Source of the DNA: Nocardia blacklockiae
GTDB taxonomy: Bacteria; Actinomycetota; Actinomycetes; Mycobacteriales; Mycobacteriaceae
Direction of reading: 5' to 3'
Assembly (NCBI RefSeq): GCF_015477355.1
Contig: NZ_JADLRJ010000021.1
Coordinates: 16,131 to 80,130 of the forward strand
DNA length: 64,000 bases
The notes below the pieces were generated by a model. It was not told where the DNA came from, did no database searches, and was given only the letters and a program-made list of their open reading frames with translations. Position numbers and translations under genes: made by a program. The stretch's first letter is position 1. The number at the start of each line of letters is the position of its first letter. Of this stretch, positions 8,755-17,063 are shown piece after piece.

Positions 8755-9927
8755 TCAGCGGGCTTCGTAGATCCGTTCGTGGCCGTTCACCGCCGCCAGG
8801 CGGAACGAGCCGCCGGTCTGTTCGGGCAGGGTGTGCTGCCCGCCGTCGGCGGGGACGCGAAATTCGTGCAGCGCCCGGTACTCCTCGTAGGACAGGGGTT
8901 TGCGGGCGGTGATCGCACGGTCGTGGGCGTCGGCGCGCAGCCGGTCGCGGTAGCCGGGAACGACGGTGGCGCAGAAGAATTCGGCGACACAGCCGGAGCC
9001 GTAGCTGAGCATGCCGACGTGCTGACCGGCGAGGTCGTCACGGTGGTCGAGCAGCGACGCCAGGGCCAGATACAGCGACGCGGTGTAGCTGTTTCCGATG
9101 GTGCGGTTGTAATGCGTGCTGTCGGCGAGCGCGGCCTCGGCGTCTTGCCGAGTCGGGGTCCGTCCGTGTGCGCCGAGCAGATGACGGTGGGCCTTGTAGG
9201 CCATCTCGGTGAACGGCTGGTGATAGCAGAAGGCGGTGAAGTCGTCGAGACCGCGGCCGCCGTGACTCAGGTAGTCGGCGTAGGCGTGCTCGGCGGCGTC
9301 GAGGTAGCTGGTGACCGACAGTTTGCCGTCGACCACCGGGGTGCTGCGGTGGTTGGGTCGCCAGAAGTCCATCACGTGGCTGGAATGCACGCCGGTGACC
9401 GGTTCGAGCACCGCGACGCCGGGATCGGCGGTGACCAGAATCGCGGCGGCCGCGGCGCCCTGGGTGGCCTCGGCGGGGGTGCCGAGGTCGTAGCGGGCGA
9501 TATCGGTGGCGATGACGAGCACCTGCTGCGCGGGGTCGCGGGCGATGAGCCCGGCGGCGAATTGCAGGCCGGCGGTCGCCGCGTAGCAGGCTTGTTTGAG
9601 TTCGACGACGCGGGTGGTGTGCGGCAGCCGCAGCAGGGGGTGCAGGTAGAGACCGGCGGCCTTGGATTGGTCGACGCCTGTCTCGGTGGCCAGCAGCACT
9701 GTTCGCAGGGCCTCGGTGCCGTGTCGTTCGAGCACGGGCGCCGCCGCGGCGGCGGCCAGCGTGACGATGTCCTCGTCGCCGGCGGGCACGCTCATGGCGT
9801 CCTGCCCGATCCCGCGGTGATACTTGCCGACATCGACGTTCTGGTGGCGGGCGAGGGTGGTGTGGTCGATCATGTAGTGGGTGGTGGCGATGGACAGGTC
9901 GCCGATTCCGATGTGCCGGTTGGTCAT
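8755..9927 (-). CDS. mvaS: Hydroxymethylglutaryl-CoA synthase
   Basis: A 390-residue HMG-CoA synthase, which joins acetyl-CoA and acetoacetyl-CoA to HMG-CoA in the mevalonate pathway. The catalytic residues are E82 (LLATETGVD), C114 (ELKQACYAATAG) and H236 (FCYHQPF), matching the E79/C111/H233 spacing of the Staphylococcus enzyme. The length is normal for bacterial enzymes. The start at 9927 is supported by GGAGA seven bases upstream; the frame runs further but overlaps the preceding gene. It lies 20 bases after the reductase gene and 32 before the KAS III-ACP gene, within the ten-gene unit. Confidence 0.93.
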   Translation of the reverse strand: MTNRHIGIGDLSIATTHYMIDHTTLARHQNVDVGKYHRGIGQDAMSVPAGDEDIVTLAAAAAAPVLERHGTEALRTVLLATETGVDQSKAAGLYLHPLLRLPHTTRVVELKQACYAATAGLQFAAGLIARDPAQQVLVIATDIARYDLGTPAEATQGAAAAAILVTADPGVAVLEPVTGVHSSHVMDFWRPNHRSTPVVDGKLSVTSYLDAAEHAYADYLSHGGRGLDDFTAFCYHQPFTEMAYKAHRHLLGAHGRTPTRQDAEAALADSTHYNRTIGNSYTASLYLALASLLDHRDDLAGQHVGMLSYGSGCVAEFFCATVVPGYRDRLRADAHDRAITARKPLSYEEYRALHEFRVPADGGQHTLPEQTGGSFRLAAVNGHERIYEAR

Positions 9928-9947
9928 TGCCCGTTCTCCTTCCACGG

Positions 9948-11006
9948 TCAGCGGCGTGCGCGTTCGAGTCGGGCGTGAGCGCGCATCAATTCGCCGGGAT
10001 TGGTCTGTGCTGCGAGCAGGGACAGTTCCCCGCACAGCACGGTGGCGGCCGCGAGGGCGGCGAGCCGGCGGGCGTTCGTGCCCGGCGGTCTCGGCTCGCG
10101 GCAACCCAGCCGAGTGAGAGCGTGCTCGACATGGGGGTGGTGTTTGCCGTTGCCGATAGTGCCGACGATCAGGTTGGGCAGCGTGCAGGAGAAGTAGAGG
10201 TCGCCGTCGCGGTCGTCGGCGCGGGTGATGCCTTGCGAGCCCTCGACGATGTTGGCCGCGTCCTGTCCGGTGGCGAGGTAGAACCCGAGCAGCATGTTGG
10301 CGTAATGCGCGTTCGCGGAACGGATTCCGCCCGCGATCAGGGTGCCGATCAGGTTCTTGCGGGTGTTGAGCGCGGCGATGCGAGCCGCCGTGGTGTGCAG
10401 GCGGCGCTCGACGATCTCGCGCGGGACGGTGATCTCCGCGACGACGTTCTTGCCCCGGCCCAGGATGCCGTTGACGGCGCTGGCCTTCTTGTCGGTGCAG
10501 TAGTTGCCCGACACCGACACGTAGCGCAAACCCGGGAGGTCGGCGAGGAGTCGTGCGGTGAGCTGGTCGGCGGCCTGAGTGGTCATATTGTGGCCGGCGG
10601 CGTCACCGGTGGTGAATTCGAAGCGCAGATAGAGCAGATTTCCGACGATCTGATGGTGCACGTCGATCAGTCGGGCGTGGCGGCTGCCCGCGGCGACGAC
10701 GTCACGAAGTTCGTCGAACCGCTCTCGGACATGCGCGACGGCGGCGAGAGCGGTTCCCGCGTCATCGGCCTCCACCACGATGGAACGGGTCATTCTGTCG
10801 TCGAGAACCGTCGCCACGATGCCGCGATCGACCAGTGCCGACACGGCGGCGCCGCGCCGGACCGACGGCCACAGCGGCGTCTCGAAAGTGGCCAGGGGAA
10901 CATCGAATTCGCCGGTGACAGTGTTGCCGCCGATGCGCACGGGCCCGAGCCAGGCCATCGGCACCACGGCATGGTCATCGGTAGTTGTGCCGTGCGGAGC
11001 GCTCAT
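9948..11006 (-). CDS. mvaA: Hydroxymethylglutaryl-CoA reductase
   Basis: A 352-residue HMG-CoA reductase, which reduces HMG-CoA to mevalonate with two NAD(P)H. Recognisable elements are the substrate loop ATFETPLWPSV (catalytic Glu), the lysine motif NYCTDKKASAVNG, the cofactor-domain motif TTGDAAGHNM (usual form DAMGMNM) and VGTIGNGKHHPH near the C-terminus. The compact form lacks membrane segments, as in streptomycete mevalonate clusters. The ATG at 11006 overlaps the stop of the upstream isomerase by four bases (ATGA), implying translational coupling. Confidence 0.92.
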   Translation of the reverse strand: MSAPHGTTTDDHAVVPMAWLGPVRIGGNTVTGEFDVPLATFETPLWPSVRRGAAVSALVDRGIVATVLDDRMTRSIVVEADDAGTALAAVAHVRERFDELRDVVAAGSRHARLIDVHHQIVGNLLYLRFEFTTGDAAGHNMTTQAADQLTARLLADLPGLRYVSVSGNYCTDKKASAVNGILGRGKNVVAEITVPREIVERRLHTTAARIAALNTRKNLIGTLIAGGIRSANAHYANMLLGFYLATGQDAANIVEGSQGITRADDRDGDLYFSCTLPNLIVGTIGNGKHHPHVEHALTRLGCREPRPPGTNARRLAALAAATVLCGELSLLAAQTNPGELMRAHARLERARR

Positions 11007-12145
11007 GCCGGAACTCGCCTTCCGGCCGGGTGCCGCGACGACGCATTGTCCGGTGGGGATTCCGGCGCGCTCGCAGCGCTGCGACGGGCGAAGTGCCGCG
11101 TATCGATACCCGCTCCACGGCAATAGGTTTCGACGGAACCAGTCAGCAGCAGGTCACACGTTGTCAGCGAGCGGGGCGTCGCGGCGCCGAGCACCGTCAT
11201 GATCGAGACGAGGTGATCGAGCCAGTCCCGGATCGTCGTGACGAGCGCGTCGGTGCCTCGGTCGAGCAGGATCGTGAGGAATGCCCCGGCCACTCCGGCC
11301 GCACGGGCACCGAGTGCGAGGGCGCGTGCGACGTCGAGCGGTGAGCGAATGCCGCCCGAGGCGAGCAGCGGGATGCGGCCGAGGTCGGCGGACTCGAGCA
11401 GACAGGCCGGCGTGGACTGTCCCCAGCCTTCGAGGTAGGAGAAGCCCTGGTCGTCGCGCCGCCGGTTCTCGATGCGCGCGAAGTCGGTGCCGCCGCGTCC
11501 GCCGACGTCGGCGGCCGCGACTCCGAGGTCGGCCAGCCGGGCGACGGTGGCGCGGCTGAGGCCGAATCCGACCTCCTTCACGATCACCGGCACGTCCACG
11601 GTGGCGGCGATGGCTTCGATCCGCCGTGCCCGGTGCGCGAAGGCGCGGTCGCCCTCGGGCATCACGATCTCCTGGACCGCGTTGAGGTGGATCTGCAGCG
11701 CGTCGGCCTCGAGCAGATCGATCGCACGCCGAGCCTGGCCGGGAGTGGTGTTGGCGTTGACGTTCGCGAAGACCACGCCACGCGGGTTGTGTGTGCGCAG
11801 GACGCGATAGGTGTCGGCCACCGCGGGGTCGCGCAGGTAGGCGCTCATCGACCCGGCGGCGATCGGTAGTCCGGTCTCGGCGGCCGCGACGGCCAGTTCG
11901 CGGTTGATCTCGCCGGTGCGGGCGCTGCCGCCTGTCATGCCGTTGATGAACAGCGGTGCCGGCCAACGACTTCCGGCCACTTCGACGGTCGGGTCCACAC
12001 CGGCGCGGTCGATGCTCGCGAGTGCGTGATGCACGAAACGCACACCGTCGAAGTCGTTGTCCTCGGCGGGTCGCCGGTGTTGGTCGACCGCCAATCGCAC
12101 ATGGTCGTCCTTGCGGTGGCCGATCGAGTCCGGACGGGTCATCAT
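11003..12145 (-). CDS. fni: Type 2 isopentenyl-diphosphate delta-isomerase
   Basis: A 380-residue FMN-dependent isomerase interconverting IPP and DMAPP. Family hallmarks are RKDDHV at the N-terminus, FINGMTGGS, QIHLNAVQEIVMPEG (substrate and Mg2+ residues), VIVKEVGFG and the FMN phosphate loop DVGGRGGTDFARIENRR. Two adjacent ATGs (12145 and 12142) follow GGAAAGAGG; either may be used. The 142-base gap to the upstream phosphomevalonate kinase gene is the largest inside the unit and could hold an internal promoter, though none is obvious. The type 2 enzyme is the usual companion of bacterial mevalonate operons. Confidence 0.93.
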   Translation of the reverse strand: MMTRPDSIGHRKDDHVRLAVDQHRRPAEDNDFDGVRFVHHALASIDRAGVDPTVEVAGSRWPAPLFINGMTGGSARTGEINRELAVAAAETGLPIAAGSMSAYLRDPAVADTYRVLRTHNPRGVVFANVNANTTPGQARRAIDLLEADALQIHLNAVQEIVMPEGDRAFAHRARRIEAIAATVDVPVIVKEVGFGLSRATVARLADLGVAAADVGGRGGTDFARIENRRRDDQGFSYLEGWGQSTPACLLESADLGRIPLLASGGIRSPLDVARALALGARAAGVAGAFLTILLDRGTDALVTTIRDWLDHLVSIMTVLGAATPRSLTTCDLLLTGSVETYCRGAGIDTRHFARRSAASAPESPPDNASSRHPAGRRVPA

Positions 12146-12287
12146 GCCTCTTTCCACGGAATCGGTGACGGTGATTCCAGACTCGCCCGTTCGGCGTCCG
12201 GACAGAACGCACAGCTGCGCATACGTCGAATGTGCGGCGTGCATAGTCGCCGACGCAGGGCGAGGCGGCAGCCGTCAGTGGTGATGA

Positions 12288-13397
12288 TCAGGACGGATGC
12301 GGCCGCGAGGAGTCGGGGTGGCGGTACACCCCCAGTGGAATATGCCTGATTCCGGCGGCGGCCCAGCGGTCGATGATCGCGGTGGCCTGTTCGGGGCGAG
12401 TGCGATCGACGACGGCGATGCCGCAGTCCCCGCCGCCGGCGCCGGAGGATTTGGCCGCGGCGCCGGCGAGATCGGCCGCGGCGCAGAGCGTGTCGAGTTC
12501 GGGGGTGCGGATCCCGAGCGCGGCCATGTCGTCAAGGTCGTCGAGCAGTTCTCGGGCCCTGCGTATCTCGTGCTGAACGCCGATGACGTCATCGGCGTCC
12601 AACGCCGTGACCATGCGTTCGACGCAGGCCGTCGTCTCGGCCAGAAACCGCGGATGCGCGCGGATACTCGCGTAGCCGGGGCCCGCGCGCCGCGTCAGCG
12701 CCGAGGACGAGGCCGGTTTTCCGGTCCATCCGACCAGCAGGCCGAGGCGGTGCGGCGGCGGCAGCGGGCGGACCGACAATCCCGGCCAGTCCGCGCGCAT
12801 TGCCTCGGCCACGCCGCCGGTGGCGGCCAGTTCGGCAACGCGGCCACGGTCGGGGCTGCGGTAGGCGATCCACCCGCCCCACGTGGCGGCCGCGACATCG
12901 CCGCCCGACGCGCCCGGGTCGACGCCGACGGTGGCGAGCATGGCGAGTCGGTAACGCTCGCCGCGGCCGAGCCGCAGGCGATACCGGTCGGCCAGGGCGG
13001 AGACGGTGGCGACCGTGATCGCGGCGCTCGAGCCCAGTCCGAGTTTGTGGCCGGCGCCGTCGGTCAGTTCGGCGCCGGTGGTGGTGGCGGCGAACGGCGT
13101 CGGCTGTCCGCCGGCCTCGGCCACGAGCCGTTCCACGATATTCGCGGCCGCCAGGACATAGCGGAAGTTCTCCGGTGTGTGCCCGGTCTCCGGCGTGAGG
13201 TCGCCGTCGCGGCGTACGCAGCGCAGCTGTGTTCCGCTACCGAGGTCCGAGGTGAATGTGGTTTCCGCGCAGAGAGTTTCGGTGACCGTGACGGTGACGC
13301 AACGGTCCACGGCGACAACGACGGCGGGATGCCCCGGTTGTAGCACGGCGTACTCACCGGCGAGGAAGAGTTTGCCCGGAGCGACACGGCGGATCAC
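12288..13397 (-). CDS. Phosphomevalonate kinase (GHMP family)
   Basis: A 369-residue GHMP kinase converting phosphomevalonate to diphosphomevalonate. Motif 1 reads APGKLFLAGEYAVL, the ATP loop GHKLGLGSSAAITVA and motif 3 SSGAGGGDCGIAV, the order and spacing of the ERG8-like phosphomevalonate kinases. The start is a GTG (13397) overlapping the decarboxylase stop by four bases (GTGA). It completes the classical eukaryote-type mevalonate route with the two neighbouring kinase-fold enzymes. Confidence 0.9.
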   Translation of the reverse strand: MIRRVAPGKLFLAGEYAVLQPGHPAVVVAVDRCVTVTVTETLCAETTFTSDLGSGTQLRCVRRDGDLTPETGHTPENFRYVLAAANIVERLVAEAGGQPTPFAATTTGAELTDGAGHKLGLGSSAAITVATVSALADRYRLRLGRGERYRLAMLATVGVDPGASGGDVAAATWGGWIAYRSPDRGRVAELAATGGVAEAMRADWPGLSVRPLPPPHRLGLLVGWTGKPASSSALTRRAGPGYASIRAHPRFLAETTACVERMVTALDADDVIGVQHEIRRARELLDDLDDMAALGIRTPELDTLCAAADLAGAAAKSSGAGGGDCGIAVVDRTRPEQATAIIDRWAAAGIRHIPLGVYRHPDSSRPHPS

Positions 13398-14437
13398 GGT
13401 TCGGCACCACCGGTCACGGTCACGCCCGGACCCGGGCGTGCGATGCGGATCGACACCAGGTCGCCGAGTTCGCGCAGCGCGACCACCACCCGTGCCGCGT
13501 GGTGGCGGGCGCACAGGACCGCGACGTTGGGGCCGGCGTCGATGGTGGCGTAGGCCGGAATGCCGTCCGCCCTGAGCCTGTCGACGCGGTCGAGAATCCG
13601 CAGCGACTGCGGCGCGAGGTAGCGGATCGACGGCTGCGCCGCGAGCAGCACCGCGTGCATGCCCAAAGCGTTGTGCTCGGCGATTTGCCCGGCACGCACC
13701 AGGTCTCCGGCCGCCAGCGCGGTCCGGACCTGTTCCAGGTCGGTCCGTGTCGCGGCGGCCCACGGCAGGTAGAACGGGGAACTCGCCATCGAGTGGCGCA
13801 TCGCGGTGCGGCTCGGCAACGTCTTGGGTCCGGCGTCGACGATCGCGATCACCAGAGCGGCGTCCACTGTGTATGGGGTCGGCTCGGCATAACAGCTCTC
13901 GTCGCCGGCGGCTCCGAATCCTGTTCCGGCATGCCAGGTGACGAATCCTCCGAAGATCGAGCGGCACGCCGACCCCGACCCGCGTCGCGCCAACCGCGAC
14001 AAGCCCCGGGCGTCCGATTCGATGCCGTACGCTCTCGCCGCCGCCGCGGCGAGGGCCGCGAAACCGCTTGCGGACGAGGCCAATCCGGCTCCGGTGGGTA
14101 CGGTGTTGTTTGTTTCCACCCGCGCTCGTTCGGAGCGGCCCGCCTTGTCGCGCACCAGATCGAGGAATCGTTCGACCCGCAGACGCGTCCGCGGGGAGGC
14201 GTCCCGCCCGTTCAGCGTCACCGCGTCGACAGCCGCCCTCGGCCGCAGCGTGACCCGGGTGGTGGTGGGGAAGACGTCCAGAGTCATAGAGAGGCTGCCG
14301 GTGACCGGCAGGACCAGCGATTCGTCGCGTTTGCCCCAATACTTCACCAACGCCATGTTCGGATAGGCGACCGCGACCGGACCGCCTCGGCCGCCGGCGA
14401 AAATGGTTGAGCGGTGGGTGGTTTCGGAGGTACTCAT
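13394..14437 (-). CDS. mvaD: Diphosphomevalonate decarboxylase
   Basis: A 347-residue GHMP-fold decarboxylase producing IPP from mevalonate diphosphate with ATP. Diagnostic stretches are NMALVKYWGKRD (substrate Lys/Tyr/Trp), VPTGAGLASSASGFAAL (ATP loop) and RGSGSACRSIFGGFVTW. The catalytic Asp lies in ATIDAGPNV. The start at 14437 overlaps the mevalonate kinase stop (ATGA), and its own stop overlaps the phosphomevalonate kinase start, so the three kinase-fold genes are translationally coupled. Confidence 0.93.
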   Translation of the reverse strand: MSTSETTHRSTIFAGGRGGPVAVAYPNMALVKYWGKRDESLVLPVTGSLSMTLDVFPTTTRVTLRPRAAVDAVTLNGRDASPRTRLRVERFLDLVRDKAGRSERARVETNNTVPTGAGLASSASGFAALAAAAARAYGIESDARGLSRLARRGSGSACRSIFGGFVTWHAGTGFGAAGDESCYAEPTPYTVDAALVIAIVDAGPKTLPSRTAMRHSMASSPFYLPWAAATRTDLEQVRTALAAGDLVRAGQIAEHNALGMHAVLLAAQPSIRYLAPQSLRILDRVDRLRADGIPAYATIDAGPNVAVLCARHHAARVVVALRELGDLVSIRIARPGPGVTVTGGAEP

Positions 14438-15429
14438 CGGCAATCCTGTGTCATCGGCACGATCCACGTCCGGGCGGCGCCCGCCGCCGCGAGTGCTTCG
14501 CGGACGGTCGAGGCGTGCCGCGGTTCGGTCAGCGCGAGCAGACATCCGCCCAGCCCGCCGCCGGTCAGTTTCGCGCCGAGGGCACCCGCCCGCAGTGCGA
14601 CGTCTATCAGCCGGTCCAGCTGCGGAGTACTGACGCCCAACTCGCGGAGCAATCCTTGAAATTCGTTGAGCCGCACACCCAGTGCCGACAGCTGTCCCGC
14701 CTCCAGCTCGGCCGTGGCGGCGTCGGCGAGCCGACCCGCAGAGGTCAGGATCCGGCGGGCGTTCGCGTGATCTTCCGCCAAGACGGCGCGCACGGAGTCG
14801 ACCGCCGCCCGGGTACAGCCGGCCGCACCGCTGTCTGCCACCACCAGGACGGCATCCGCGATCGGCCGGATCGGTCGGGTGATGCCGGCGTCGAACCGGA
14901 TCGGTCCCCGCGCGATCGCCGCCGCGGCGTCGACGCCGCTGGCGCGGCCGTGCGCGACCTTTTCACCGACCTGTACGAGGCTGTACAGGGAGCGCTCGTC
15001 GAGCGGGATGCCGTAGCGGTCGGCGACGGCGCGGACCGCCGCCGCGGCCGCCGCGGCGCTGGACCCCAGCCCCCGAGCGGGCGGCACAACGCTGCGAATG
15101 TGCACCTCGACTCGGTCGGCGCGCGGATCCCAGCGACGTAGTGCCGCCGCGGTCGCCGCTGCCACGCCGGAGCCGGCCGGGACCGTGTCGGCGCTGCAGA
15201 CGAACTTGCTCTCCATTGTCCCGGCCGACCTCGACGGCGGTGCCGAGAGCGGCTGCATCAGTGCTGAGGCGGTCGAATTATGAAGCACTGCTTCGACTTT
15301 CAAGCCGGTCGCGGGAATCGCGATGGCCGGCATCCCATAGACGACGGTGTGCTCACCGAGCAGGATCACCTTCCCGTGCGCGTGGCCTGTCCCGAGTACT
15401 CGCTCCGGCGCCGTATCGGTGGAAGTCAT
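14434..15429 (-). CDS. mvk: Mevalonate kinase
   Basis: A 331-residue GHMP kinase that phosphorylates mevalonate. Motifs are GKVILLGEHTVVYGMPA, the glycine/serine ATP loop PPARGLGSSAAAAAAAV, a catalytic Asp in ASGVDAAAA, and TGGGLGGCLLAL near the C-terminus. The start at 15429 is preceded by GGCAGGAG about 11 bases upstream; the frame extends to 15600 without a better signal. It is the promoter-proximal gene of the ten-gene unit, so the promoter should lie in the 353-base divergent gap to the prenyl synthase gene. Confidence 0.92.
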   Translation of the reverse strand: MTSTDTAPERVLGTGHAHGKVILLGEHTVVYGMPAIAIPATGLKVEAVLHNSTASALMQPLSAPPSRSAGTMESKFVCSADTVPAGSGVAAATAAALRRWDPRADRVEVHIRSVVPPARGLGSSAAAAAAAVRAVADRYGIPLDERSLYSLVQVGEKVAHGRASGVDAAAAIARGPIRFDAGITRPIRPIADAVLVVADSGAAGCTRAAVDSVRAVLAEDHANARRILTSAGRLADAATAELEAGQLSALGVRLNEFQGLLRELGVSTPQLDRLIDVALRAGALGAKLTGGGLGGCLLALTEPRHASTVREALAAAGAARTWIVPMTQDCR

Positions 15430-15782
15430 GGCCGTGCCAACTCCTGCCTTCCGCGGTCGCGGCCGGCGTCGCGACGGTGCGGTCGTTCGGTGATGGGGAC
15501 GATGCCGCGATATTCGGCATCCGGTGTCGTTCCAGAATGCTGCCCTCGCCGTAGTAGCCGGAAGACTCCGCTGCGCATGGGCGGCATGCGTGGCCCGCAT
15601 ACTTCCGCCGCGTTCCGGGTCGCGGGATCAGGCGCACGGCCCGTGCACGGCCGCGACCGAGGTATGTGACTCGCGCATGGCGTTCATGCGCGCCGAGGCG
15701 CTCGAAGGCGTGGATTGTTGGTCGAAACTTGAACCGGCATGGGAGTTTTCGAGGCGTACAACGCAACGAGTAGGGGAGTCGA
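15430..15782. promoter_or_regulatory. Divergent control region between the mevalonate-terpene operon and the prenyl synthase gene
   Basis: The 353 bases separate oppositely oriented starts at 15429 (minus) and 15783 (plus) and must hold at least two promoters. Short open frames here have no ribosome sites. I found no clear palindrome or DosR-like box, which suggests control separate from the dormancy island; the nearby XRE regulators are the natural candidates. This is inference from layout. Confidence 0.5.
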
Positions 15783-16808
15783 ATGACCGGAACACTGGCA
15801 ACAGGCACCCAGATCGACGGCATTCTGGCTCGTGCCCGTCGGCTCTGTGAACCCGCTCTGCGCGAGGCTGTGGAATCCATGCCCGAGCCCTTGCGGCACA
15901 TGGGGCTCTACCACTTCGGCTGGTCCGATCGGGAGGGAAATCCGACGAACAGCGGGTGGGGCAAAGGATTCCGGTCGGCGCTGGCGTTCGCCTCGGCAAC
16001 GGCGTGCGGAGCGGAGGCGGCCGCAGCACTACCGGCGGCGGTCGCGGTGGAATTGTTGCACAACTTCACTTTGGTGCACGACGACGTGATGGATGGTGAT
16101 CGACTGCGGCGTGGTCGTGCCACGGTGTGGGACGTCTGGGGCGCTCCGGCCGCGATCTGCCTCGGCGACGCGTTGCACGCCATGGCTGTTCGGGTGCTGG
16201 CCGGCGACCGCGACGCCGACATCGCCGACGCGGCGGTGTCCCGGCTCGAGCTCGCGGCGGTACACGTGTGCCGCGGGCAATGCCAGGACTGCGCTTTCGA
16301 AGCCGGCGGCCACGTCGAGATCGACGACTACCTGACCATGGCCGCCGCCAAGACCGGGGTTCTGATGGGCTGCGCATGCGCGCTGGGCGCACTGTTCGCG
16401 GCCGGTGCATCGGCGCCGCTCGCTGCGTTCGAGACCTTCGGCCGAGACATCGGTGTGGCATTCCAGATCACCGACGACATCCTGGGCATCTGGGGAGATC
16501 CGGCGCGGACCGGCAAGGCGGTCGGCGCGGACGTGATGCGTCGCAAGCGCTCGTTCCCCATCCTGCTTGCTCTGGAATCGGAAACCGCCGCCGGACAGGA
16601 ACTTTCGCGCCTGTATCACGGCACTGCGCCGATCTCACCGGCCCACGCCACGCGGCTCGCGCGCCTGATGGAGTCGGAAGGGTGCCTGCAACGCTGCGAA
16701 CGGCGAGCCGACATGCTGGTGCGCACCGCCGTCTCGGCGCTTCCCGGTGACGCGGTCAACACGGACCTGGCGGCGTTGGCGCACTCCGTCGTCCACCGCA
16801 CGCGCTGA
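15783..16808 (+). CDS. Trans-isoprenyl diphosphate synthase
   Basis: A 341-residue chain-elongating prenyltransferase that builds an allylic diphosphate (FPP or GGPP) from IPP and DMAPP. The first Asp-rich motif is HDDVMDGDRLRRG (D100, D101, D104) and the second is QITDDILGIWGD. An aromatic Phe lies five residues before the first motif, a position that limits chain length in related enzymes, so a short product (C15-C20) is likely but not proven. It is divergent from the mevalonate operon and presumably supplies the terpene synthases. An AT-containing purine-rich stretch precedes the ATG. Confidence 0.92.
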   Translation: MTGTLATGTQIDGILARARRLCEPALREAVESMPEPLRHMGLYHFGWSDREGNPTNSGWGKGFRSALAFASATACGAEAAAALPAAVAVELLHNFTLVHDDVMDGDRLRRGRATVWDVWGAPAAICLGDALHAMAVRVLAGDRDADIADAAVSRLELAAVHVCRGQCQDCAFEAGGHVEIDDYLTMAAAKTGVLMGCACALGALFAAGASAPLAAFETFGRDIGVAFQITDDILGIWGDPARTGKAVGADVMRRKRSFPILLALESETAAGQELSRLYHGTAPISPAHATRLARLMESEGCLQRCERRADMLVRTAVSALPGDAVNTDLAALAHSVVHRTR

Positions 16809-17063
16809 CACGGCTTGGTCCACCTCATGCCGTGACGTGTGCGCCGGTGGCAGTCGCCGCTGCCGAAGAGACCGAATGGTCCAGTCCCGCACGTGGAGTC
16901 GGCTCGCACCTCGACAGGTCGGCTCGGTGAAGTTTCGGTCGCTTTCCGGATTTTTCGATAGATTCGGGCTATTACTCGTAAGTGCACTCTTGGGAGCTCA
17001 ATACTGCGGGCGGCGGAGGTCTCCGCGCGCCGCGTAGGGACCGGAACGAGATTGGTTCGGGAG

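Noticed and set aside
4259-16808. Assignment of the terpene locus to brasilicardin or another known Nocardia terpenoid
   Set aside because: No glycosyltransferase, P450 or other tailoring gene expected for brasilicardin is in or beside the locus, and product cannot be read from the synthases.
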